64,000 nucleotides of DNA from Streptomyces aurantiogriseus (GTDB lineage: Bacteria; Actinomycetota; Actinomycetes; Streptomycetales; Streptomycetaceae): positions 146,852 through 210,851 of the forward strand of contig NZ_BMSX01000020.1 of the NCBI RefSeq assembly GCF_014649375.1, written 5' to 3'. Shown piece after piece: positions 25,865 to 33,485 of the stretch (position 1 is its first letter; every line of letters starts with the position of its first letter). The position numbers were made by a program, and so were the translations under genes. Under the pieces are notes generated by a model. The model did not search any database. It was not told where the DNA came from and saw nothing but the letters and a program-made list of their open reading frames with translations.

Positions 25865-25996
25865 TGGTCCGCGCATTGCTGACCCTCGCCCCGGCGGCCC
25901 CGAGCCGACAGCGATCAGGGTGTCCGACGCGGCAAGGACTTGAGGAGTGGGCCTCACACAGGAGGTGTGAAACCCGCCTCTTCAGGGCGCCTGGGA

Positions 25997-26257
25997 TCAG
26001 CCCTCGACGGACCCGATCACCGTGCAGAAGTTGCCGATGTTCGACTGGGAGTCGCCGCCGACGGCCCCGACGCCGGGCGCGAAGGCGGCACCACCGGCGA
26101 ACTCCTGCTCACAGTCCACGACCTGCAGGTTGTCGATGGCGAAGGGGAACGGGTCGTCGTAGTCGTGGCCACCGGTGGCGCTGGCAACACCGCTGCCGAC
26201 GAGGCCGAGGCCGCCGACCATCACCGCAACGGCCGCGGCCTTCTTGAGCTTGTTCAT
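25997..26257 (-). CDS. small secreted two-cysteine protein, paralogue B
   Basis: 86 residues: signal peptide MNKLKKAAAVAVMVGGLGLV..., cleavage after ASA, then a 58-residue mature part with cysteines in VVDCEQEF and IGNFCTVIG. It is nearly identical to paralogue C in the leader and in the cysteine regions; the middle differs. ATG at 26257 has GGAG 5 bases upstream and gives a normal signal peptide. A GTG eight codons upstream (26281), with a perfect AAGGAGG at ideal spacing, is in frame and would add VREENGDV, an acidic start unlike a leader. Its role is unknown; export and abundance-type signals suggest a surface component. Confidence 0.75.
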   Translation of the reverse strand: MNKLKKAAAVAVMVGGLGLVGSGVASATGGHDYDDPFPFAIDNLQVVDCEQEFAGGAAFAPGVGAVGGDSQSNIGNFCTVIGSVEG

Positions 26258-26714
26258 CACGTCTCCGTTTTCTTCACGCACACGACCCTCCTTACGGACC
26301 GTGTCCGGCTCATCACAGACGCTAACACGAGCCTCACTTAACGCGCTATTTCCGACACGCTCGATTAAGCGAAATTGATTAACCTATGCCCCTTTTGTGA
26401 AAATCGGAGATGCGGACCACACCAGAACAGCCGGAGCCCGGGCCTCGAAAGCGGGACTGCGGCAGAGGGCCCAAAACAGAGTGCCTCCGACAGGCACTGG
26501 AACGCAGGAGCATGCATGCTCCGGTTCGCACCGGCCGAAGGCACTTTCCGTTCGTACCCCGGAAACACGACGCCTTCCGGGGGCCAGTCACCCTTGGGCA
26601 GCAGTGCCACCCGCAGGTCAGTCGGCCCCTCGCAAGGGACTTCCAACGCGACAGGGACCGGGGACCGCGTCTCACGCCGAGGGCACGAGACCGGGCTCTC
26701 CGCCGCGCCTTGGA
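26258..26714. other. intergenic region between paralogues B and C
   Basis: No gene is supported. The first 90 bases are the promoter and leader of paralogue B and match the region upstream of C almost base for base. Further on there is a perfect palindrome GGAGCATGCATGCTCC at about 26511-26526. Short open frames here have neither ribosome sites nor codon bias. Confidence 0.5.
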
Positions 26715-26981
26715 TCAGTCGCCGACGGACCCGATCACCGTGCAGAAGTTGCCGATGTTCTGCGAGTTGTCGCCGGTGACCGCACCCGTGACGGGGGCGA
26801 ACGCGGTACCACCGTCGAACGACTGCTCGCAGTCCACAACCTGCAGGTTGTTGATGGCGAACGGGAAGGGGAACGGGTCGTCGTAGTCGTGGCCACCGGT
26901 GGCGCTGGCAACCCCGCTGCCGGCGAGGCCGAGGCCGCCGACCATGACCGCTACGGCCGCAGCCTTCTTGAGCTTGTTCAT
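26715..26981 (-). CDS. small secreted two-cysteine protein, paralogue C
   Basis: 88 residues, with the same leader as paralogue B apart from one Val to Ala change. An extra Pro-Phe pair follows the DDPFPF stretch, and the cysteines are in VVDCEQSF and IGNFCTVIG. Start logic is as for B: ATG at 26981 with GGAG, or an in-frame GTG at 27005 behind AAGGAGG giving VREEIGDV. The pair B/C is a recent tandem duplication, because the upstream 90 bases are also shared. No clear hairpin follows its stop. Confidence 0.75.
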   Translation of the reverse strand: MNKLKKAAAVAVMVGGLGLAGSGVASATGGHDYDDPFPFPFAINNLQVVDCEQSFDGGTAFAPVTGAVTGDNSQNIGNFCTVIGSVGD

Positions 26982-27320
26982 CACGTCTCCGATTTCTTCA
27001 CGCACACGACCCTCCTTACGGACCGTGTCCGGCTCGTCACAGACGCTAACACAGGCCTCCCTTAACCCACCATTTCCGACACACCCGATTGAGTCCACTA
27101 ATGACGTTATGCACCTTTTACGACAACCGGAGTAACAGGATCACACCACAGCAGGAGGGCGGGCTTTTAGGGCGAATGGAGGAAATCAGCAATGTTCGCC
27201 CCTGCGGTTCCGGCAATTGCCGTCGCCGCCTTCGGCCTCGTCCGGACATGGCTGTAGGCCGCGAGGGACAGGAAAATCACCTCGCGGCCGGTAAACGCGC
27301 GCTACGGAACGTCGCGCGGC
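26982..27320. other. intergenic region between paralogue C and the ABC permease gene
   Basis: The part next to paralogue C (to about 27075) is the duplicated promoter/leader. The rest has no gene. A hairpin at 27257-27289 belongs to the ABC operon. Confidence 0.5.
27257..27289 (-). terminator. terminator of the ABC transporter operon
   Basis: GGCCGCGAGG and CCTCGCGGCC form a perfect 10-base stem with a 13-base loop, 32 bases past the permease stop. A second GC-rich inverted repeat (CGCGCG arms) lies between it and the gene. Confidence 0.6.
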
Positions 27321-28202
27321 CTACGACACCACGTCCTTGCGGGCGAACCCCCGGAAGGCCAGGGCGAACAGCACCACCGCGTACGTCACGGAGATCGCGG
27401 TGCCCTGGATCATGCCGGACCACTCCGGCGTGGGCTGGACGGCGTCGGCCCAGGCGAACTGCCAGTGCGCGGGCAGGAAGTCGCGCCAGTCACCGAGGGC
27501 CGTGACGGCGTCGAGGACGTTGCCGACGATGGTCAGGCCGACCGCGCCGCCGACCGCGCCGAGCGGGGCGTCCGTCTTCGTCGACAGCCAGAACGCGAGC
27601 CCGGCGGTGACGAGTTGGGACACGAAGATGTACGCCACGACCACGACGAGCCGCTGGGCGGCGGTGCCCGTGTCGAGCGCGCCGCCGGTGGGCAGCTGGA
27701 GCGGGCCCCAGCCGTAGGCGGCGGTGCCGACGGCGAGGGCGATGACGGGCAGCAGGACCATCGCGGCCAGGCTGAGGCCGAGTCCGACGACGAGCTTGGA
27801 CCACAGGAGACGGGCTCGGGGGACGGGTGCGGCGAGGAGGTAGCGCAGGGAGGACCAGCTCGCCTCCGAGGCGACCGTGTCCCCGCAGAACAGGGCGACG
27901 GGGATGACGAGGAGGAAGCCCGCCGACACGAACAGGTTCACCGCGGCGAAGTTGGCGCCGGAGGCGGTGGCCGTGTCCATCAGGTTGATGCGGTTGCCGC
28001 CGTCGCCGCCCCCGCCCGGCTCGCCGCCGATCGCGAAGGCGACGAGCAGGACGAACGGCAGCACCGCCAGGATGCCCCCCATGATCAGCGTGCGGCGGCG
28101 CTTGAGCTGGCGGACCAGCTCGACGCGCAGCGGCAGGGTGCGGGACGCCCGGTAGCCGGAGGCGGTCTCCACGGGTTCGGTCCGCTCGGTGAGCGTGCTC
28201 AT
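27321..28202 (-). CDS. ABC transporter permease
   Basis: The 293-residue protein has six predicted transmembrane segments: one near 40-60, then pairs near 90, 130-155, 185-205, 220-235 and 265-285. This is the ABC-2 export layout (EASWSSLRYLLAAPVPRARLLWSKL in the coupling region). It starts 4 bases inside the end of the hydrolase-ATPase fusion gene, so it is the membrane partner of that ATPase. The substrate is unknown. Confidence 0.85.
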   Translation of the reverse strand: MSTLTERTEPVETASGYRASRTLPLRVELVRQLKRRRTLIMGGILAVLPFVLLVAFAIGGEPGGGGDGGNRINLMDTATASGANFAAVNLFVSAGFLLVIPVALFCGDTVASEASWSSLRYLLAAPVPRARLLWSKLVVGLGLSLAAMVLLPVIALAVGTAAYGWGPLQLPTGGALDTGTAAQRLVVVVAYIFVSQLVTAGLAFWLSTKTDAPLGAVGGAVGLTIVGNVLDAVTALGDWRDFLPAHWQFAWADAVQPTPEWSGMIQGTAISVTYAVVLFALAFRGFARKDVVS

Positions 28203-30835
28203 GCGGAGCCTCCGATCAGGGTGAGGAAGGCGTCTTCCAGGCGGCGGTGGGGGCCGACCGCCTGGACGGGCACATCGAGCCGGACGAGTTCGGCGACCAG
28301 GCGCTGGGCGGTGCCGTCCGCGTCGAGACGGACGAGGAGTCCCTCGTCGGTGCGCAGGGCCGAGGCGACACCGGGCAGTGCGGCCACCTTCTCGACGACC
28401 GGGTCCTCCACGGGCGTGGCGGTGCCGACGAGGAGAGTGTCACCGGAGCCGACGATCTCGCCGACCGGCCCGGCCTGCACGAGCCCGCCTCGGTCCATCA
28501 CCACCAGGTGCGTGCAGGACTGCTCGACCTCCGCCAGCAGATGGCTGGAGACGATCACCGTGCGGCCGGCGGCCGCGTACCGGATCATCACCTCGCGCAT
28601 CTCGCGGATCTGGGGCGGGTCGAGGCCGTTGGTCGGCTCGTCGAGGATGAGCAGGTCCGGCAGGCCGAGCATGGCCTGGGCGATGGCCAGGCGCTGGCGC
28701 ATGCCCTGCGAGTAGGTACGGACCGCGCGCGCGAGGGCGTCACCGAGGCCGGCGATCTCCAGCGCCTCGTCGAGGTGGGCGTCCTCGGGCGGGCGGCCGG
28801 TGGCCTGCCAGTACAGCTCCAGGTTCTCCCGGCCCGAGAGGTGCGGCAGGAAGCCCGCGCCCTCCACGAAGGCGCCGACACGGGAGAGGACGGGGGCGCC
28901 GGGGCGGATGGCGTGGCCGAAGACGCGGATCTCGCCGCCGTCCGGCTTGATCAGGCCCATCAGCATGCGGAGCGTCGTCGTCTTGCCGGCGCCGTTCGGG
29001 CCCAGGAGGCCCAGCACCTGGCCCTTCTCCACGCGGAAGGACAACTCCCTCACCGCGTAACGGTCGGTGGACCTCGCGTACCGCTTGCTCAGGTCGGTGA
29101 TCTGGAGCGGGACGTCCGCCAGCTCCGGGTCGGGAGCGGGCGTGGCGGTGCGGCGGCGCCCCGTCACCAGCACGATCAGGGCGATCAGCCCACCCGCGAG
29201 GGGCAGCCACCACACCCAGGACGGCAGCGGTGCGGCCGCGGTGCTCACACCGGGGGCGGTGGGTACCTTCAGGTCGCCGCGCACGGAGACGGTGTACGTC
29301 GCCGGGGCCGTCGGGGAGGCGTAGCCGAGGTCGGTGGAGGCGAGGACCAGGCGCAGGCGGTGGCCCTTGTCGACCTCGTGGTCGATCGCCGGGAGCGTGA
29401 TCGTCACGTCCTTGCCGGCCTTGGCGCCCTCGACCCGGATCGGGGCGACGAGCTGGGAGGGCAGCACCTGCTGTCTGCCGTCCGGGCCGACGTCGTAGAC
29501 CTTGGCGAAGAGGACGGCGTCGTCGCTCGTCGACTTGACGTGGACGGTGGCCGTCGGGGAGCCGGTGATCCGCAGGTCGTCCGTGACGGGCGCCGACTGG
29601 AACGCGGCGAACTGGCCGGGGAAGTCGAGGGAGACGCCGACGCCGAGGGAGGACAGCTGGGCGAGGCCGCCGGAGCCGCCGAGGCCGGGCAGGGCGGAGA
29701 CGGCGGGCGGGGTGGCACCGGGCGGGTTGGTGAAGGTCTGCTCGCGGCCGGTCAGGGCGATCGAGCGGTCGCCGCTGTCCAGGCCGGGGTAGGTGTCGTC
29801 GCTCGCGCCGCGCAGCAGGGCCTCGCCGTCCGTGGAGTCGACGCCTCCCGTGCGGGTGACACGGAAGGCCGGGCCGGTGTCGGCGGACTTGTCGTTCTTG
29901 AGGTAGCGGTCGAACCAGGACGTCACCCGGGCCTGGACACGGCTCGTCTCCATGTCGCCGCCGTCGTGGCCGCCCGCGATCCAGTCGACGTCGACGGGGG
30001 CGCCGTTGGCGCGGATCGCCTTCGCGGCGGCGTCGGACTGGGCGAGCGTGAAGAGGGAGTCGGTCTGGCCCTGCAGCAGCAGGGTGGGCACCTTGATGCG
30101 GTCGCCGACGGCGGACGGCGAGCGCTCCTCCAGCAGCTTGCGGGCGGCGTCATCGGGCGTGCCGGACTCGGCGACCCGCTCGTACATCGCGCACAGCGCG
30201 GGCTCGAACTTGGCGCAGCCGCCGCCGGTGTTGAAGAAGATGCCGGTCCACAGCTTCTTGAAGACGCCGTCGGGGAAGAGGGCGTCCGCGAGGTTCCAGT
30301 AGGTGATCGCCGGGGCGATGGCGTCGACCCGGTCGTCGTGTCCGGCAGCCAGCAGGGAGATCGCGCCGCCGTAGGAGGCGCCGGCCACGCCCACGCGCGG
30401 GTCACCGGTCTTGTCGAGCTGGACCTGGGGCTGCTCGGCCAGCCAGTCGATCAGCTGGGAGACGTCGGCGACCTCGCCCTTCGGGTCGTTCAGTCCGATC
30501 CGGCCGGTCGACCTGCCGAAGCCACGTGCCGACCAGGTCAGCACCGCGTACCCGTCGCGGGCCAGGTCCTCGGCCTGCTGCCGGACGTCGTCCTTGCTGC
30601 CGCCGAAGCCGTGCGCGAGGAGGACGGCGGGGCGGCGGCCGTCCGAGCCGGAGGTGAAGTACGAGGTGTCCAGGCGCACCCCGTCCACGGCCATGACCCG
30701 GTCGGCGCGGTGCACCGGGGGTGCCTCGTCGGAGGCGACGGCCGTCCAGGTCCCGGCGCCGGCAAGCACGGCGACAGCGGCCGCGGCGGCCATGATCCGT
30801 CGCGGCCGCCGCAGTCCGGGCAGTCGAAGATCCAT
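28199..30835 (-). CDS. extracellular CocE-like hydrolase fused to an ABC ATPase
   Basis: The 878-residue protein joins two enzymes. Residues 14-35 are a signal anchor. Residues about 50-530 are a CocE/Xaa-Pro-peptidase-type alpha/beta hydrolase with AHGFGGS (74-80), GASYGG (Ser154), a GGHDGGD histidine and the C-terminal jelly-roll domain. A second membrane segment (WVWWLPLAGGLIALIVLVTG, about 540-560) leads to an ABC ATPase with GPNGAGKTT (about 610), a YSQGM signature and DEPTNGLD. The membrane segments place the hydrolase outside and the ATPase inside. The permease gene overlaps its end. It may process a substrate during export (inference). Confidence 0.88.
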   Translation of the reverse strand: MDLRLPGLRRPRRIMAAAAAVAVLAGAGTWTAVASDEAPPVHRADRVMAVDGVRLDTSYFTSGSDGRRPAVLLAHGFGGSKDDVRQQAEDLARDGYAVLTWSARGFGRSTGRIGLNDPKGEVADVSQLIDWLAEQPQVQLDKTGDPRVGVAGASYGGAISLLAAGHDDRVDAIAPAITYWNLADALFPDGVFKKLWTGIFFNTGGGCAKFEPALCAMYERVAESGTPDDAARKLLEERSPSAVGDRIKVPTLLLQGQTDSLFTLAQSDAAAKAIRANGAPVDVDWIAGGHDGGDMETSRVQARVTSWFDRYLKNDKSADTGPAFRVTRTGGVDSTDGEALLRGASDDTYPGLDSGDRSIALTGREQTFTNPPGATPPAVSALPGLGGSGGLAQLSSLGVGVSLDFPGQFAAFQSAPVTDDLRITGSPTATVHVKSTSDDAVLFAKVYDVGPDGRQQVLPSQLVAPIRVEGAKAGKDVTITLPAIDHEVDKGHRLRLVLASTDLGYASPTAPATYTVSVRGDLKVPTAPGVSTAAAPLPSWVWWLPLAGGLIALIVLVTGRRRTATPAPDPELADVPLQITDLSKRYARSTDRYAVRELSFRVEKGQVLGLLGPNGAGKTTTLRMLMGLIKPDGGEIRVFGHAIRPGAPVLSRVGAFVEGAGFLPHLSGRENLELYWQATGRPPEDAHLDEALEIAGLGDALARAVRTYSQGMRQRLAIAQAMLGLPDLLILDEPTNGLDPPQIREMREVMIRYAAAGRTVIVSSHLLAEVEQSCTHLVVMDRGGLVQAGPVGEIVGSGDTLLVGTATPVEDPVVEKVAALPGVASALRTDEGLLVRLDADGTAQRLVAELVRLDVPVQAVGPHRRLEDAFLTLIGGSA

Positions 30836-31063
30836 GCGTCAACGGTACGGGGTGAACCTGTCGGCAAGTTGTCGACCGGAGAGCGAACCTGGGCCCCTCC
30901 CTCGGGCGTACGGGACCATGTCGCGTACTGCGGGCGCGGTATGCGGCGGTCCCCCTGCGTGGCGGGCGTCGGAAAAGCGTGAGACGCCCGGAACCCGGGG
31001 CTGTCAGTGTGTGTCGTTAGTGTCTGGAGACACAGACGGTTCACAGCGACGGGGTGGGGACGG

Positions 31064-31915
31064 ATGAAGTTGAAGTACACCGCTGCCTGGGTGGGGGTCA
31101 CGGCGGCGGCGATGTTCGCGGTGTCGGCGTGCGGCGCGGAGAGCGTGAAGTCGGAGAGCGTGAAGCAGACGGCCGACGCGGTCGACAAGACCGACACGGT
31201 CATGGCGGCGCTCGCGCGCGCCACCGACCGTACCGAGCAGGTGGGGTCGGCCGAGGTGAAGATGATCACGGACATGGGCACGGGCACCCCCATCACCATG
31301 GACGGCACCTACTCCTGGGGCGACGGGCCGGCCTACGACGTCCAGATGGACACCAAGGCGTCCCAGATGCAGACGCTGCAGGACGACCCGACCCTCCGCG
31401 CGCTGTTCGTGGACGGCGCCTACTACTACGACATCGACCCGCAGCCCTCCGGCCCGCTCGCCGGCAAGGAGTGGATGAAGATCGACGGGTCGGCCGTGTT
31501 CGGCGAGGCCGGCGCGGAGGCCTTCAACAACAGCAACAGCAGCCCGTCGGCGTCCATGAAGGCCCTGAAGTACGCCAACGACGTCGAGAACCTCGGCACC
31601 GAGACGGTGAACGGGAAGCGCGCGACCCACTACCGGGCCGTGATCGACCAGGCCCACATGGGCCGGTACAAGGACGCCCTCGGTGAGGATGCCGGCGTGC
31701 TCGGCTCGGTGACCGGCGGTGTGGACGAGATCGCCATGGACGTCTGGGTCGGTGACCGCGATCTGCCGGTCCGACTCGTCCAGGAGATGGGCGCCATGAA
31801 GGTCACCGTCGACTTCGAGAAGTTCGGCGACACGACCGAGGTGAAGGCGCCGCCGGCCGCGCAGACCGGCGACCTCACCGAGGCGATCAAGGAGCAGGCC
31901 GGCGCCGCCCAGTGA
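31064..31915 (+). CDS. LolA/LppX-like lipoprotein
   Basis: The 283-residue protein starts with a lipoprotein signal peptide: MKLKYTAAWVGVTAAAM, then the lipobox VSAC with Cys near 23. The body has the pattern of actinobacterial LppX/LprG-type proteins, with alternating strands such as GTYSWGDGPAYDVQMDTK and VNGKRATHYRAVID. These hold lipids or act as envelope sensors. It would be anchored on the outer face of the membrane. GGGGA precedes the ATG. It is divergent from the hydrolase-ATPase gene and convergent with iolA. Confidence 0.85.
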   Translation: MKLKYTAAWVGVTAAAMFAVSACGAESVKSESVKQTADAVDKTDTVMAALARATDRTEQVGSAEVKMITDMGTGTPITMDGTYSWGDGPAYDVQMDTKASQMQTLQDDPTLRALFVDGAYYYDIDPQPSGPLAGKEWMKIDGSAVFGEAGAEAFNNSNSSPSASMKALKYANDVENLGTETVNGKRATHYRAVIDQAHMGRYKDALGEDAGVLGSVTGGVDEIAMDVWVGDRDLPVRLVQEMGAMKVTVDFEKFGDTTEVKAPPAAQTGDLTEAIKEQAGAAQ

Positions 31916-31922
31916 CATGACC

Positions 31923-31954
31923 GGTGCCCTGCCCCCGAGAGGAGGCAGGGCACC
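31923..31954. terminator. bidirectional terminator
   Basis: GGTGCCCTGCC and GGCAGGGCACC form a perfect 11-base stem with a 10-base loop between the convergent lipoprotein and iolA genes. Confidence 0.8.
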
Positions 31955-31968
31955 GTACGGCCTGTGGC

Positions 31969-33471
31969 TCAGTGGTTGCGCGGGAAGCCCAGGTCGACGC
32001 CTGCCGGGGCGTCGGCCGGGTCGGGCCAGCGGGTGGTGACGACCTTGCCGCGGGTGTAGAAGTGCGTGCCGTCGTTGCCGTAGATGTGGTGGTCGCCGAA
32101 GAGGGAGTCCTTCCAGCCGCCGAAGCTGTGGTAGCCGACGGGGACCGGGATCGGGACGTTCACGCCGACCATGCCGGCCTCGATCTCCAGCTGGAAGCGG
32201 CGGGCGGCGCCGCCGTCCCGGGTGAAGATCGCGGTGCCGTTGCCGAAGGGCGAGTTGTTGATGAGGGCCACGCCCTCCTCGTAGGTGTCCACGCGCAGGA
32301 CGCACAGCACGGGGCCGAAGATCTCGTCCTGGTAGGCCTTCGCGGACGTGGGCACCTTGTCCAGCAGCGAGATGCCGATCCAGTGGCCGTCCTCGAAACC
32401 GTCGACGGTGTAGCCGGTGCCGTCCAGGACGACCTCGGCGCCCTCGGCCGCCGCTCCCTCGACGTAGGAGGCCACCTTGTCGCGGTGGACCTTCGTGATG
32501 AGCGGGCCCATCTCGGAGGTCGGGTCGTTGCCGGGGCCGATCTTGATCTTCTCGGCGCGCTCGCGGATCTTGTCCACCAGTTCGTCGCCGATCGCGCCGA
32601 CGGCGACGACGGCCGAGATGGCCATGCAGCGCTCGCCCGCCGAGCCGTAGGCGGCGGAGACCGCCGCGTCGGCGGCCGCGTCCAGGTCGGCGTCCGGCAG
32701 GACCAGCATGTGGTTCTTCGCGCCGCCCAGGGCCTGGACGCGCTTGTGGTTCGCGGAGGCCGTCGTGTGGATGTAGCGGGCGATCGGGGTCGAGCCGACG
32801 AAGGAGACGGCCTTGACGTCCGGGTGCTCCAGGAGGCGGTCGACGGCCACCTTGTCGCCGTGGACGACGTTGAAGACGCCGTCCGGCAGACCCGCCTCCG
32901 CCAGCAGCTCGGCGAGCTTCATGGACGCCGACGGGTCCTTCTCGCTCGGCTTCAGCACGAAGGTGTTGCCGCAGGCGATGGCGATCGGGAACATCCACAT
33001 CGGCACCATCGCGGGGAAGTTGAACGGCGTGATGCCCGCGACGACACCCAGCGGCTGCCGGATCGACGACACGTCCACGCGGCTCGCGACCTGCGTCGAC
33101 AGCTCACCCTTCAGCTGCACGTTGATGCCACATGCCAGGTCGACGATCTCCAGACCACGCGCGACCTCACCGAGCGCGTCGCTGTGCACCTTGCCGTGCT
33201 CGGCGGTGATCAGCTCGGCGATGGCGTCACGGTTGGCGTCCAGCAGCGCACGGAACTTGAACAGGATCGACGTGCGCTGGGCCAGCGAGGACTGACCCCA
33301 GGTCGCGAAGGCCTCCTTGGCGGCCGCGACCGCCGCGTCCACCTCGTCGACCGTCGCGAACGCGACCTTCGTGGTGACCGCGCCGGTCGCCGGGTCGGTG
33401 ACCGGCCCGAACGTACCCGACGCGCCTTCGACGGTCTTGCCGCCGATCCAGTGGTTGACGATCTTCGTCAT
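31969..33471 (-). CDS. iolA: methylmalonate-semialdehyde dehydrogenase (CoA-acylating)
   Basis: The 500-residue aldehyde dehydrogenase has the catalytic cysteine in GERCMA (Cys282), the IRQPLGVVAGITPFNFPAMVP cofactor region and GSTPIARY. MmsA/IolA converts malonate semialdehyde (inositol route) or methylmalonate semialdehyde (valine route) to acetyl-CoA or propionyl-CoA. Location at the end of an iol gene run supports the inositol role. It starts 15 bases after iolD and is the last gene of the operon, with a strong terminator. Confidence 0.93.
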   Translation of the reverse strand: MTKIVNHWIGGKTVEGASGTFGPVTDPATGAVTTKVAFATVDEVDAAVAAAKEAFATWGQSSLAQRTSILFKFRALLDANRDAIAELITAEHGKVHSDALGEVARGLEIVDLACGINVQLKGELSTQVASRVDVSSIRQPLGVVAGITPFNFPAMVPMWMFPIAIACGNTFVLKPSEKDPSASMKLAELLAEAGLPDGVFNVVHGDKVAVDRLLEHPDVKAVSFVGSTPIARYIHTTASANHKRVQALGGAKNHMLVLPDADLDAAADAAVSAAYGSAGERCMAISAVVAVGAIGDELVDKIRERAEKIKIGPGNDPTSEMGPLITKVHRDKVASYVEGAAAEGAEVVLDGTGYTVDGFEDGHWIGISLLDKVPTSAKAYQDEIFGPVLCVLRVDTYEEGVALINNSPFGNGTAIFTRDGGAARRFQLEIEAGMVGVNVPIPVPVGYHSFGGWKDSLFGDHHIYGNDGTHFYTRGKVVTTRWPDPADAPAGVDLGFPRNH

Positions 33472-33485
33472 GCCCAGTTACTCCT

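Noticed and set aside
26365..26700. Short open frames between paralogues B and C
   Set aside because: No ribosome site, no codon bias, several overlapping frames equally open.
25515..26981. The three small secreted proteins as rodlins or chaplins
   Set aside because: They lack the rodlin body and length, and have only a loose G-N-x-C likeness to chaplins.
28247..30982. 911-codon open frame on the plus strand
   Set aside because: Exact antisense of the hydrolase-ATPase fusion, whose motifs are clear; no ribosome site or motif on the plus strand.
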